NCBI GenBank assembly: GCA_964058845.1
Contig: CAXKVR010000115.1
Span: 1 to 64,000, forward strand
Source of the DNA: Carex sylvatica
Taxonomy: Eukaryota; Streptophyta; Magnoliopsida; Poales; Cyperaceae
Reading direction: 5' to 3'
DNA: 64,000 nt
The notes beneath the pieces were generated by a model. The model made no database searches and was not told where the DNA came from. It saw nothing but the letters and a program-made list of their open reading frames with translations. Made by a program: the position numbers and the translations under genes. Shown here piece after piece: positions 1-12,623 of the stretch. Positions within the stretch are counted from its first letter, which is position 1. The number at the start of each line of letters is the position of its first letter.

Positions 1-1690
1 TACCATTTTGAGGGCAGGGCAGGGCAGGGCAGGGCAGGGCAGGGCAGGAACAATTAATATTAGTTGACCATAACTTTCTAATTATTTTCAATATTAAATA
101 TATTTTATGTTTTAATTATTTTTACTAAGAAAAACATAGAAATAAAAACATATTTTAGAAAAATATTTGAGAGGTAGACACAATTTTATAAAATTTGTAA
201 ACTTTTAAGTATAATTTTAACAACTTTCTTGAAAATAAAAATAAAATAGACCTGTATATATAGATGTCACATTTAGAGCTACGATATATAATTTTAACAA
301 CTTTCGTCTTCTAGTTCTTAATTATTTATGTTTTCCTTAATTTGTTTTATTTTTCAATTGTTTCTGTGATAGCTATCGCTTAATTGATTCATGTCTTCGA
401 CATATATATACCGTCATCTGGTTTGGACAGTTTAGTTAAAGAATTATTAATCCATCAATATTCAATGAATAGGCATGTGCAAAACCTAGCTAGCTAGCTA
501 GCTAATTAATTAATTAATTAATCTCGATCGGTGGTACCATTTGTATATATGGAATGGAGTACGCGCGTTGGGTGCAATTAATAAAATGATCTCAAATTAA
601 CCAGTTGAATAACTGTCATTAGTCATTTCTAATTGCAGCTTAAATATATATATATCTGCGGGAATGGAGATAGATCAGATTTGAGTGGGTCCGGATCAGT
701 CCACATTGCCACCTGGCGCAAAAGTAATTAATTTGTTTGAGATTTTTGTGCCTTGATTTTGCGTCCTGTTAGATAGATATCCACATTCCATCAATATTAA
801 TTCAATGGGGAAGAAAATAACCGATCGAAGAAGTGATTTTATCATTTTATATATTAAACGGTTTTCCCGCCTAATTTAATTTTAAATCAAGATAAGATCA
901 GATCAGATCAGATCAGGGAAACCATAAATAAAACACCCGATCCATATACCATATGAGCAACACTTGACTTGACTACACCACGTACGCCTCAATGTCTCTT
1001 TAATTAATTAATTTACTGATTCCTCCTTCCTCCTTCCTCCTTCCTCCTTCCTCCTTCCTCCTTCCTCCTTCCTCCTTCCAAGCTCCATGAGATCAGTAAG
1101 CAGATCCCCTGTAACTGTTACTCTTGTAGGCTGCTGTCTCATAATTCTCAATCTGCCGCATCTATAATAATAATTAATTATTTTGAAACGTAAAAAAAAA
1201 ACACAATCATAAATCTAAATCAAATGTATTGGAATGCTATTATGAAATGAATTGAGTGCTTAACCTCGAGTAATTTAGCATTCAATCTAATTTGACATGA
1301 ATCTTACAATCTGAGTCTCAAAACAACTAGAACATGAAATGATCTAAAATATAATATAAAGAACATATTTTTATATAAAAATAAATACATTAAAAAAAAA
1401 TTAATGCCCTAATGAAATCATAATACTCAGCAGCAAATTTTGCATTTTGAATTTGTTTTCCTTATAACATCATTATACTAGCATACCATAATTATCAAAA
1501 TCCCAAGTAGCTAATATTAAGTTATTAACAAGGCAACATAACATACTGTCATACTACAAACATCAAATCCTCAAGAGAACCAAATCCTAACCGACCATTC
1601 ATTCTTTGCCATAGAGCAAAAACAGGTCCAGTCCAGTCCAGTAAGCCCACGGCCTACCAAACAAATTAATATAAACCAGCATTCTTTTTC
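1..1690. other. Intergenic, AT-rich, with simple repeats
   Basis: No coding region is supported here. It contains an AGGGC pentamer array (about 11-48), AGCT then TAAT tetramers (about 486-522), a short GATCA array (about 896-916) and a 7-bp array listed separately. It forms the upstream region of the SAM-domain gene. Confidence 0.7.
1021..1078. repeat. (CCTCCTT)n microsatellite
   Basis: A 7-bp unit, CCTCCTT, is repeated about eight times without visible interruption, giving a pyrimidine-only strand. Confidence 0.95.
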
Positions 1691-1691
1691 C

Positions 1692-1707
1692 CTATATATA
1701 TATATAA
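1692..1707 (+). promoter_or_regulatory. Probable TATA box of the SAM-domain gene
   Basis: An alternating TA tract ending in ATAAA lies about 100 bp before the ATG at 1807, a normal distance for a plant core promoter with a short leader. The placement is inferred from position and composition. Confidence 0.45.
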
Positions 1708-1806
1708 ACCAACATCCTTCCAAAAACCCCAAATTATCACACTTGTCTGTATATATATCCTCCCAAGCAAAGTCCCCTTCCCCTGTTCCTCCATTTCCCA
1801 ATTACC

Positions 1807-2325
1807 ATGGATTGGTACTCTTGGCTCTCAAAATCAAATCTAGATCCAGCACTAGTCTTTGAATTCTCCCTCATTTTCACCCATAACGAGCTCGAAACCG
1901 GCGACATCAAGCACTTCAATCATGAATTCCTGAAAAGCATGGGCATTGCCATTGCCAAGCATAGACTAGAGATCCTCAAGCTAGCAAAGAGGGATAAAAT
2001 CATCTCAGTGCTTCCCATGGCCAATCTTTTTACTTCTCTATGCAAGACCAAGAAACGCTTAACAAATTACGTGCATTGCATGGGCCGAAAAGACAGCGCG
2101 GCAATAGTGGTCATACCGAGACCTTGTTATGAAAGCAAACGGTGGCGCGCAGCCGCAATGCTGAAGAGAAACAAGAGAGTTGGTCTATTCGAGACCAATC
2201 GGTCAATGATTACGCTCGGAGTGACAGGTGGCACGAGCCCATTGGTGGAGCAGCATAATGATAAGCCAGGGGTAGAAGAGGAAATGAGGTGGGTCACTAT
2301 GTTTCAAGGACTAAAACCCACTTAA
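1807..2325 (+). CDS. Small SAM (sterile alpha motif) domain protein
   Basis: An uninterrupted 172-residue frame with no intron. Residues 1-63 look like a plant SAM domain: it opens MDWYSWLSKSNL, followed by a helical stretch containing FEFSLIFTHNELE, then FNHEFLKSMGI and the closing helix AKHRLEILKLAKRD. SAM domains are small helical modules that mediate self-association, protein pairing or RNA contact. The remaining ~110 residues are basic and of low complexity, with no domain I recognise, and they contain the only links to function beyond the SAM fold. The start is the first ATG after a TATA-like tract, in a CCATGG context. The stop is TAA. Plant genomes carry several such short SAM-only proteins of mostly unknown role. 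The family call is good; the specific function is unknown. Confidence 0.85.
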   Translation: MDWYSWLSKSNLDPALVFEFSLIFTHNELETGDIKHFNHEFLKSMGIAIAKHRLEILKLAKRDKIISVLPMANLFTSLCKTKKRLTNYVHCMGRKDSAAIVVIPRPCYESKRWRAAAMLKRNKRVGLFETNRSMITLGVTGGTSPLVEQHNDKPGVEEEMRWVTMFQGLKPT

Positions 2326-4857
2326 GCTAAGGTGAATGATGATGTTTTATGTGAAAATAGAAAGGGGACTGTCTACACTGCTACATTGTGTTAAACTGTT
2401 AGTGGCCTAGTGGGTATCTTTTACCTTTTTTTTTTTTCTTTTTTTTCTTCTATATTTGGAATGCATTTTGATAAGAAATTGGAACCAGAAGGATCCTCAT
2501 TTGAGCTGATTAGATGTGGATCTTCTTATGTAGTTCCTATGTAGTATCAATTATTAGACAGACCAGACGAGTGTGGTATCAATTATTAGCTAGTATAGAT
2601 GTGCGCTAACAAAATTTTGACTGTTAGTTGCACAAAATGTTGATGTAGACTTAATGTTATGCATACAAAAAAAAAGGGGAGGTTTTGTTTGGTGCAGCGT
2701 GCACGTGATTGGGTTGCTTTGTTTTGTTTGTTAACAGGCATCATTGAAACAGTAGGTTGGAAGGTTTGGTATGAATAATGTAATAGTAATAGGTCCTTTT
2801 CTGTTGATTGGCCATAATAAATTAAGGACAATGTTAGTTTGTTGCGTTATCTAATTATGACATATTAGTTGTGCTTAAATTTTGATAATTTGAGATAATA
2901 CAAGAATTTGTGTACCCGAGTAAATCGTACGTCCTTTTAGATTATTTTCGTATTCTATGGAGAAAGCAGTGCAAAGAAACTGATAATTGGGATGTATTGT
3001 TAAGAACATAAAGATATATGAGTGTGAGTGTGTCACCTCCATAAGCAATGCCAATGCCAATGCCCCAACCGCCCCGGCACAAATCTCAGCACACACGGAA
3101 TTAATACTCCATAAAGCAGGCCACATGATTATAATTACTTCACTTTCAGAAATACCCCAAAGTTTGATCCAGAGATCCATTTATTTATTTTGCCAAAGAA
3201 ATGGAAGCCTGTTGCAACCATTGCTGTTTTAGATTATTTAACTCGAATTAAGTTGCCAAAGAACCAACATTTGATCTAATCTAATGTCAACAAACAACAA
3301 CTAACTTCGGTATAGAAGGTCGCAAGTTCGAAATTTGAATAAAAGATCCTCGTAGACATTGAAATTAATTTAAAAGGCTCAAGCTCTACCTTTCTCTTGA
3401 AGAAAAGAAAAACACTAACTAGAACTGAATTTCTCAACAAATCTCAATTTATCAGGGGCTATTCTATGCGTCAGTTCAGTTGCAGATGTAGACAGGTCTA
3501 TTATTTTTCTCTTTCCTTTTTTTGTTACTTTTCTATACACACAATCAGTGCCAACTGCTCACACATAAATAAAACTTAATTATGAGTATGCAACAATGCT
3601 TTAACCTAAAAAAGAAAGCTTAATTATGAGTTATGCAGCAGTGCTTTAACCTAAATGTTTCATGAGCTGTTTAATTTTCCAACCCTTTCATTGCAATGTT
3701 TGGTGAGACAGCATAATTACATGAAAATGAAATGAAAAATTCAAAGAAAAATAGTAGCTCATATGTCCCACAAAAGTATCAGAACTAGAACAGGGCATCA
3801 AGTGCCCAATACCCAAACCCAAGGGCACTGTCATAGTCAAAGTTGTTGCATTAAAAAGCAATTAGTAGCATTAAAAAGCAATTAAATAGGGATGGAGAAA
3901 GGAAAATAACTATTTCAAACACTGTACCAAAATTTAAACTTCTAGATCTCACAGATGATAAAATCTAAATTAAGGGTTTTGTACTGAACCAGCTGGTCCT
4001 TGAAGAAACAGTACCAACATATAAGCTACTTCTTCTTTCTTTCTTTTTTCTTTTTTTTATTTAGAGAAAAATATAAGCTGAAATCGTAAATAGAAAAATA
4101 ATTATAGGTCAGCAGGAGCCTTCTAAAAACCACAAAAGGCAATAACAATACCTAATAGTCTAATACTAACCTGTTCTTTCCTGGAATAACAAGTAATATG
4201 ACACAGGCAAATAAACAAACATACCTATTATATATTTAAACCAAAGCTGCCTCTCCAAATTTAAAAGCTGAAAAGTGCAGATTCAGAACTCCCAAATCAT
4301 AACCCACATGGCAGACATCCCAACTCCCAGCAATAATAATTTGAAAAAAGGTAAATCTGAAAGATAAGTTCTCTTATTATAGTCAAGATCTACAATTTGT
4401 GCTTCCTTAAAAGTTACCTTTGTTGTTGACTGCTGTTGTCCATCAGTCCATGGCCTTTGAAACGTTCTTTAGCAAATTACAGACAATGTCTCATTAGCTC
4501 ACCGATATCCAACATTTTTGTGATAAACACAACAGTAATTATGACGCTATTGATGAAAAAATAATAATAACAGTATCCATGGAATCTCAATATATTGAGT
4601 AATAATCATATTATTAGCCACCTAAATACTACAAGATACCCAAAAAAAAAACTCATAGGTATGTTTATCCTCAATACAAAAAAACCTTATAACACTCCTG
4701 TCTTTTTATCCTCAGCACAAAACCTTAAAACTCATGTCTGTTTATCCTCAATACACACAACCTCATTCTAAGATTATAAAACTTGAGAAAGACATGAAAC
4801 CATATGTCTTCCTTATAATAGATGCATGTATACATGTAGAATACTCCCATTAAGAAA
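2326..4857. other. Intergenic region between two genes
   Basis: This holds the 3' flank of the SAM gene and the 3' flank of the minus-strand transporter gene. I see no supported gene. A ~38-bp block containing TTAATTATGAGT and GCTTTAACCTAAA occurs twice in direct orientation (about 3576-3611 and 3619-3655). The short frames at 2586-3232 show no family features and are probably chance. Confidence 0.6.
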
Positions 4858-7800
4858 TCAATGAAGTGCACTTTGAGACATCCTAAAGGAGCCACCAGCA
4901 TAAAGCATCTGGTACACAGGCTTAATCCGCACTGTTAAGACCACGCTCAAAACCGTACCAAGCGCACAAAGGCCAGCCAATACAAAAAATGTTATTCTAA
5001 AACAATTTGGTCCCAAACAAGTACCACTTGAACCATCGATGCTTTGTTTCGCTGCTTCTGCATCATACACATAACCAGCTAGAATGCTAGAAAACAGAAA
5101 AGCCCCTAGTGGGTTGCCTAAAGACATGAAATTGAATATTTTGCCAAAGTGCTTTAAGCCGAAAAGCTCTGATGCAGTAGGAATCATCACTGAGAACTGG
5201 GTCCCAAAACAGACGCCCAATAAGGCCACCGACGCATAGAGTGTCCCGTTAAAGCCTGATGCAAATAGGAGGTAGGTTATCACCATTATAATTTGAGTTA
5301 CTGTCATTAATACTGGTCGAGGAAGCATCCTTGTCCTGAAAAAGAGTAATTGAGAATGATGAGCTGCTTATTCAGAACACAATTTAGTTCAGAGCAAAGA
5401 AAGATATAATTGCACCAACACTACACCAGTCACCGGTACAGCACTACACTTGATCCATCCACTCTGGTGACCTTTCGTTTGAATTTGTCAAATGGCCGGT
5501 ATGTTTTCACTTTGCACTGACAATATGGTAGTAGTTAATAATTTATCATCGCCTATGTTGCTCGGATACTTCATATTGGGCTCCGTATCCATATCGGGTG
5601 CGTATCGGATACCGATACGCGTCCGATATGGCTCCGATGCATATCCGATACGCTAGCTGGCGTATCCTAAACCATCTGATATGGTCTCTGATACATCCTT
5701 GACACTTCTGGATACTGCTCTGACACTTCTATATACGGCTGGATATGGATCTGACACACTCCGTAGAATGAAACCCTGTGTGAACCCAGGATGCACCGCG
5801 TGTGCTCCAGCAGACTAAGCTGAAGCCCGTACACCGCGCATAGACCATCAGCCAAAAATTACTTTTTATTTGACACCGAGAATCGAACCCATGTACTATG
5901 TTTTAAACTGCACACCCCTTTACCACTAGAGCACTACATAATTGTTGTTAGAAGTTAGTATCTTTTATATTTAATATATATCTAGGCTACTGTATCTTAC
6001 CAATTTTTTATATTTAATTTATATATATCTGTTAAATAAAACATATAATTAAAATAATAAAAAATAATGTATATAATAGCCGTATCGTATCTTTGATTTT
6101 TTTAAATTGCCGTATCGCCGTATCAGTATCGTATCCGATACGATACCCGTATCCATGCAACATAGATCATCGCTATTATGGTACTGATACCATTCATGTT
6201 AGGTCCAGAACCATTAAGTGCTGCAATAGCACATATCAGATGTAACAGTACAATAGCAAGATGCAGGCCCTTTTTTAACTCTATGTAACTTCTTCTTGGA
6301 TTACTTGACACTTCATTTAACATTAGATTATTGGAGTATTAACTGACATAAGTTTTTAAAAATAAAATAAATCAAAGAAAATTATGCTTCCTAATTAAAG
6401 AATGATATATGTATGAGACTTACCTGACTAGATATTCAGAAATACCACCTCCGCCGAGCCGGCCAATAAAATTACAAAAACTAAAAACAGACAACATAAT
6501 TGTGGTGTCATTAACCCCAACTGCGATCCCAATCTGTGCCAGGTTATTTAAAACAGTGACGCCTGATCCCACCCCCAGGAAGTACACCACAAATAGCAAC
6601 CAGAAATCAGCTTTTACCAATGCCTGTCTAAAATTGAAATCCTCCCCTCTGCGTGGCCTCCTTTTCTTTTTATTTAACTGGACACCTCCCTCTCCTTCAG
6701 CCAGCAAGATATCCACATCCACTGATTCATCATCCAACTCAGGATTTGTAATATTTGTCTCCAATTCGGTTGGTACCAAAAGTGTCTCTTCTTGACTCTT
6801 TAAATCCTCACTAGATCTCTTCTTATTAACAGGATATAATGTCATCTTAATTGGAATTGCAAAAGGAGCTAATATTAATAAAACCATGAAGCCGGATAAA
6901 AGGTATGTGATTGATTTACTTAAACCAAGCACATAATCTAATACAGTTGAGGTCAAAAGATATAAGCCAAGGAGTACGCTCATTATCTGTACAAAAATAA
7001 AGTGGCCTCTTTCTAACGAGTCATCTTCTAGCGAAGGGGTGCAAGATCTGACAAAGTACATCACTAAAATGCATATTACAGGGATCCCAATTGTCAGAAA
7101 GAGGAGAAGCTTGGTCGATGAGCCGTGGAGCACTCCAGTGTAGATTTCTGTGAATACGGCTGCGCTCAGGCCGATGTAACCTTTTAAAATGCCAGCCACA
7201 GTCCCACGGCTCAGTGGGAAGTTGCGCATATTAGTTACTAAAGCAGCTGTGCCAAGCCACGCGCTACTGTTTGTGGCAACAACTAGTGCAAACCATACCT
7301 GAAAATAATTACCCAAGTTTGTATAAGTTCATGTTACATACTAGAGCATGCATGCTCTGTTGAATTCACTATATTGACTAGTAAGAGTAATTTCATTTAC
7401 CTAAATTTAGCTTAAATAACAGATTACCATGTTAGAATATTATTTTCTTTGGCCCTGTCAGTCAATTTAAGTATGAATTTAAGTATGCTAATAGAGGAAA
7501 AGACAATTGCAAATTTCCTTTGATGTTGACACGTGGAATGAACTGGTAAAAAAAATCAATCAGCCTCCAAGCTCACACTGAAGCATACAATAAAAGAGTA
7601 CTAACCAGCCAATAGGGCATGGCCGGGATGACCTGGCTAACGGCGAGCAAGACGACTCCGAATCCGAGGAGAGAACAAGCAGCACCAATGAGCAAGCTAA
7701 TCCACGGAGCGAGGCGATTGCAGAGAACACCGGGAAGTAACCCGAAGTTCTCTCCGAAATCGTTAGCCACTCCGAGGAGAGTGAGCTGCTGCTGGTTCAG

Positions 7801-7929
7801 TCCCAGAGCTGTCTTGAGCGCGTGCGAGTAGAGTGGGAAGGTATAGGCGCATCCGGCAGCTATCTCCACCCAGACCGCCGCGCCGAGGCCCACCCACGGT
7901 GGCCTGCTACCTTCCTTCACTCGGATCAT
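4858..7929 (-). CDS. NFD4-like major facilitator superfamily protein (nodulin-like), 3 exons
   Basis: Three exons join in frame: 7929-7606, 7298-6424 and 5335-4858, with GT/AG borders, giving 558 residues, a usual length for this family. The N-terminal nodulin-like half starts MIRVKEGSRPPWVGLGAAVW, followed by AAGCAYTFPLYS, and is rich in membrane helices. Residues about 266-330 form a charged cytosolic loop (acidic stretch, then KKKRRPRR). The C-terminal half resumes with FRQALVKADFWLLFVVYF and the MFS-like FIGRLGGGGISEY. The family comprises plant membrane transporters annotated after Arabidopsis NUCLEAR FUSION DEFECTIVE 4, with substrates mostly unknown. I chose the ATG at 7929 over an in-frame ATG at 8070 because the family begins here and the extra stretch is encoded by a pentamer repeat. 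Intron 2 carries a transposon. Confidence 0.93.
5553..6165. mobile_element. Nonautonomous hAT-like element in intron 2 of the NFD4-like gene
   Basis: A 613-bp element with a 9-bp terminal inverted repeat (CTATGTTGC / GCAACATAG) is flanked by a perfect 8-bp direct duplication, ATCATCGC, at 5545-5552 and 6166-6173. An 8-bp duplication is typical of hAT transposons. Both ends are dense in variants of GTATCCGATACG in both orientations, possible subterminal transposase sites. No transposase is encoded. Confidence 0.85.
5872..5937 (-). other. tRNA-like segment (A-box and B-box-like) inside the hAT-like element
   Basis: Read on the minus strand, the segment has CTCTAGTGGTAAAGG (resembling a pol III A box), then about 30 bp later GGGTTCGATTCTC (close to the B-box consensus GGTTCGANNCC). 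The spacing is tRNA-like. I could not fold a convincing full cloverleaf, so it is called tRNA-derived rather than a functional tRNA. Confidence 0.5.
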
Positions 7930-7964
7930 GTTGGGTACTTTTGGTTTGAGATTTGTTACCGTAC

Positions 7965-7999
7965 GAGGTGAGGTGAGGTGAGGTGAGGTGAGGTGAGGT
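7965..7999. repeat. (GAGGT)n pentamer in the 5' leader of the NFD4-like gene
   Basis: About seven GAGGT units (CCTCA in the sense of the gene) lie 36-70 bp upstream of the chosen start codon at 7929, presumably in the leader or core promoter. Confidence 0.9.
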
Positions 8000-8070
8000 T
8001 TGCGATTTGTTGTTTGTTCCGTTGTTTGAAACTTGAAAGGGGCTTCTTGGCGACGCAAATTGAGAACCAA

Positions 8071-11000
8071 GAAAGAAATGGAGCAAGAGATCCAGACTAT
8101 CGCCGACGCCTAGTTGTTTTCATCTTTTGTTTTAATGAAGACGTGCGAATGTGCGACTTAATTAATGCGAATCTTTTTTTCAAATATAAAAAACACAACA
8201 TTTGTTTGTCGGTACTGCAAAATGTCACAACTTATTTTCCACTACCATAATTTCTATGACGCAACTCACCAATACTTTCTCAAAATCAAACAAGAATCCA
8301 TTTAATGTTGGGATTAGGGTCGGCAAAAAAAGCTCGTGGATTGATCGGAATTGACATTTCAATTCGATCCCTAACGGTGGTTCATTCATTATTAGTCTGA
8401 GCTTTTAACGAGTTAGTCTCATTAATTTAGTTCAGAATTGGATCTAATTCGCCGTAGTTTGTAAGCTAACTCAATTTAAGTATGAATTTTATAATTTTTT
8501 TGTATTGTGTGAATTTGTACGTTTAAATGTAGAAAATTTATGTTAAAATTTATTATGTTATGTTATGTTATGTAAAATAAATTAATGTTATTTTGTTATT
8601 ATTTATTTATTTTGAATTTGTATGATAGTAGTTTAATAAAGTTGTATAAACTAACAAGCTATTTAGGTCCAACTTGCTTCTGACTAGTAACAATGAATTG
8701 AGATTTCAACTCGATTCACTCGGTTATTGTGGCAAGCCGATCACAAACTAAATCCAGCTAGTTGAGATAAAATATGTAAAAGTGTTCAGAATTACTTTTG
8801 TTAAAAATATTGCAGACATACATCAATAATGTATGTAACTCAAAAGAAATGAGATGCTCACTTATAAAGTAGATACAATAATTAATCAAATACAGAAAAG
8901 TAAAGACAACTTTTAAGTGGTGATGAGGCCCAGAACTTATAAACTAGGGCCTTCGAATCAACTGAACATTTAGAATACACAATTTTTTCACGTACTAATA
9001 AATGTCCCAACTTATTTTGTACAATCAAAATTTGTACGACGCAACTGGGACTGGCAATTATTTTCTAAAAATAAGAAAAAGCATCCACCAAAAATGCCAG
9101 CGGCAGCGTGCACCCGGTTCTCCCAAAATCCACAAAATCCGTTGATGATTTCGAATTTTCGATGAAGAAAAGTAAGTATTTGCTTCCATATATGACCAAA
9201 TTTAGATTCACCACAAAATCCGTTGATGTTGTCCATCATGAAAAGTAAATACTCGTTTCCGTATATGACAAATTTTCTATAATGTCAGCGGAGATTGTTT
9301 GTATTTTTTTCATCAAGAGATTGAATTTGCTCAAACATCATTTCTCATTTGACAACCACAACATGGACGGACCCAGAATATCAAATCAGATTTAAATAGT
9401 TAATTAAATTTAAATCAATTAACTAATTAGATATTCGATAAAAAATATTGTTTTAACTTATATTTTTCAATAATTTAACTTATAATTTCTAATTCTCTAA
9501 TCTATAATTCTAATTATCAATCATAATTCAAATAAATATTTTAATTTTAACTCTAAATTTAATCTGAATTATAATTCAAATATTTAAAGGGAAGCAAAAA
9601 AGTTTCCAGAGAACAACACAGTCAATCAGAACATTCCGATCTCCACTAAAATCTAAAATCCAAGGGGAAGCAGATGCCCCTCCTGAAACACTCTAGGTCT
9701 TGCCCTGCACAAGATATAAACTAATTTATTCTCTTTTGATATTTGACAACCATAAAATATAAATAAATTTACTACCATTAACAGCCACAAAACTAATTTA
9801 TTGGCAGCCACTTTCAAACGATATTTACTTCGAGTGGCTGAATTCAATGGGAATTCGTATCCTCCGCATTAACTAAAAAAAAAGAATCTTTTGAATTAAT
9901 GCATCTGGACCGTTTACTCTGCTTTAAAATTCGTGCAAACTAGATTCACACTTATATTAAAAAGTTCTTGAATTATAGACTGTGATCGGATTGGCTCCAT
10001 TTAAAATTAAACGACCGACATAAGTTAACTCAAAAGATACTCTTTTGAGTTAATTCAGACTATGCAGACTCATTCAGTGACAGAGCTGGACTCAAGCATT
10101 ACGGTGGACCGTTATAAGCATTTGAAAAAAATATCAAAATTTTTTTTTTTTTTTAGTTAAGCTTGGAGGTTAAGTTATCCAACTAATTAATATTCACAAA
10201 GAATTGTTCCTCTTGAGTTTTAAACCTGCGACTTCTCACATAGAAAGCATTGTCTTTGCCGCCAAATCAAAAGTTGGTTCTCCTCAAAATTAGTCTTTTA
10301 AATTTAAAATTAAGTGGAGAATAACAAATAGTTTGATAAGGGGATTAATTACCTTATCGTCATTTTTATTATGAAGAGATATCACTTGATAATCAATTAT
10401 TGTAATAACCTTAACAGTTATTAAAAGTAAACTTCAAATTTGAAATATAACATTATAATCATGATCTATATGATGAATATATTATATTGAAAAAAAAATG
10501 ATGATATATGTTATATATCTCACTGTATATCAAATTATTTCAAATTTTAGCTGTCCAAAACTAATGATTATTAATTCATCATCAAACGATAATTAAATAT
10601 TGCATGAAATTTTGATTGCTTCAAAGAATCATAGTAAGTCTTCAGAGAATCAAATTGAATAAACAACTGTCACATCTGACTAATACCTAAAGTCTAAAAA
10701 TCTAAATATCAATAAAAAAAAATGTTATATATGCCCATGAAGCAACTACAAGTACTTGGATGTATATAATACCTTAAAGTACAATTAATTGGTTACAAGG
10801 ACAGAATTAATACCTAAAAAGAAAATATTTTAGAGCCTATAAAAATTCAAATATGTATAGAGCAAAACATTAATATCTAAAATGAGAAGTCATAACATGA
10901 TCTCAATTACTTGTTAATAAAATAAGTAGAATATGAGCTATGAATTATATTAAATCAAGCCTGACACATTATACCAAATGTACTACGTCAAACAAACATT

Positions 11001-11900
11001 TTTATACAATTATATACCAACCCTAGCAAAGATTAAGTCGGCCATATATCGCACAGAAATACTCACCAATTATATAAGATTGGGAATTTCATGAAACCCT
11101 CAAAAATCTCAAAAATATATATTTTTCCCTCTAAAATTCATAATATCATATTTACCCTTCTAAAATTTTAAAAAGAATCACAAATTTACCCACTTCACTC
11201 CTGAAAATTAAGATACATTTCCATGAGGCATATACCAAAAGTATATACAAAATGGTCAACTTATACATTTTATTAAATTATTTTTGATGCAATATAGCTA
11301 ACGCAATGTTATTTTCTAACAAAGTTCGGAAATGCTCAAGCGAATCATTCATGATCCTACGTGTAAACAAAAAAAAAAAAATCAAATATTAAAAGTAAAT
11401 CTCTTAACGTATGAGGCTTCTTCACTTACTGTACTGGTGGAAAAATTATATATTAAAAAATACGCCATTTAGAATATTTAATTATTCAATATACTATTAA
11501 CAAACTTACAATTTCATCAATTTTATTTAGAAGACGGGCATTTAATATAAATTCAACCAAAACTATTAGATAATTATTCATCTAAACTTTATTCATGACA
11601 ATTCAATGGATCTTACTTGCGTCTTTTTTTGATAAACTATTTTGTTTTTTTCTTTGAAAGTCAGTGGAATATAAACTAAAATTTACATATATAGGTCAAA
11701 TAGGATTTAATTAGTATAATTATAATCTATATTAGCACATAATCAATATTAGCAATGTTAAGCAGCGAATTAGTAGAGCAAAATTCGCCAGATTGTAGTA
11801 ACTCGCCATAATAATAGAAAACCAAAGACAAATTTGAATAAAGCATGCTCTATAAAACTTTTCTTCCTTTTATCATAATGTAGACCAAAAAAAGTCGGTG
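8071..11900. other. Intergenic, AT-rich, no supported gene
   Basis: The region is AT-rich and has no convincing coding frame. A ~50-bp block containing CAACTTATTTT and GACGCAACT occurs twice in direct orientation (about 8219-8271 and 8999-9049). A MITE lies at 9.85 kb. The part around 11.08-11.26 kb resembles 60.53-60.63 kb (shared phrase AAAATTCATAATATCATATT), suggesting fragments of one repeat family. Confidence 0.6.
9851..10066. mobile_element. MITE with a hairpin at each end, copy 1
   Basis: The sequence starts GAATTCGTATCCTC, followed by a TTAACT...AATTAATGC hairpin, and ends with a second hairpin of TTAACTCAAAAG and CTTTTGAGTTAA. A second copy lies at 44.67-44.88 kb with the same internal order (TAGATTYACACT, TGAATTATAGA). 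Borders are approximate. Confidence 0.65.
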
Positions 11901-12623
11901 TACCACTCAAAAACTGTAAAATTACGTGTTTGTCATCAAAATTTCTATAATTATATATTTATGATCTAAAAATCTAATAACTCGCATATTTACTCATTTA
12001 ATCAAAAAATAAGATTAGTTAAATTTAAGATTATATAAAATATAATTAATAAGTTATTTAGTCTCTTCTCCTTCTCTGCCCCTTTCTCCATCTTTTGTGT
12101 ACAGATATCCCTCATGTCTTTTTTGACACAATTTCTAATTTTTGTCTAAACTCTCTTCTCATCTCATCTCTCCTGCTTAAACTCGGAGAGAAGAGATAGC
12201 ATACTCGAATATAAGAATTTCAACTCTAGCTTGATCGTCTAAAAACAATGTAACCACTCTAACTTTTTCAACAAAATACTCATACTGAATTTGACGTTGA
12301 TATCGCAATTCAAGTAGTAACTGAGTTTGAGAATTTGTGTTTTGTTACTGGTTCAGTTTGAAATATATATTTTTAATTTTTTAGATTGGATGTAAAGGAG
12401 AAGAGTTCTAAGAAAAGAAAGAGAGGGTGCTAAGGTAATAATTGATTAATTATAGTTTTAAGAAAATTAAATATAATTAATATGAGTTTGGAGTATATTT
12501 GATATATATTTAAGTTATATTGGGTAAATATGCGAGTTATTAGATTTTTAGATGGTAAATGTGTAATTACAAAATTAGAATGATAAATTAATACGTAATT
12601 AATTTCATAATTTTTGAGTGGTA
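11901..12623. mobile_element. Element with long, degenerate terminal inverted repeats
   Basis: The left arm reads TACCACTCAAAAA, then AAATCTAATAACTCGCATAT. The right arm contains the reverse complements of both (TTTTTGAGTGGTA and ATATGCGAGTTATTAGATTT) in mirror order. The arms are about 150-200 bp and flank ~350 bp of unrelated sequence. I found no clear target duplication. Confidence 0.65.

Noticed and set aside
5872..5937. Functional tRNA gene
   Set aside because: A- and B-box-like words are present, but the acceptor stem does not pair convincingly and there is no clear anticodon stem.
7930..8070. Upstream ATG at 8070 for the NFD4-like protein
   Set aside because: It would add a tail encoded by the GAGGT pentamer array. 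The family starts near MIRVKEG at 7929.
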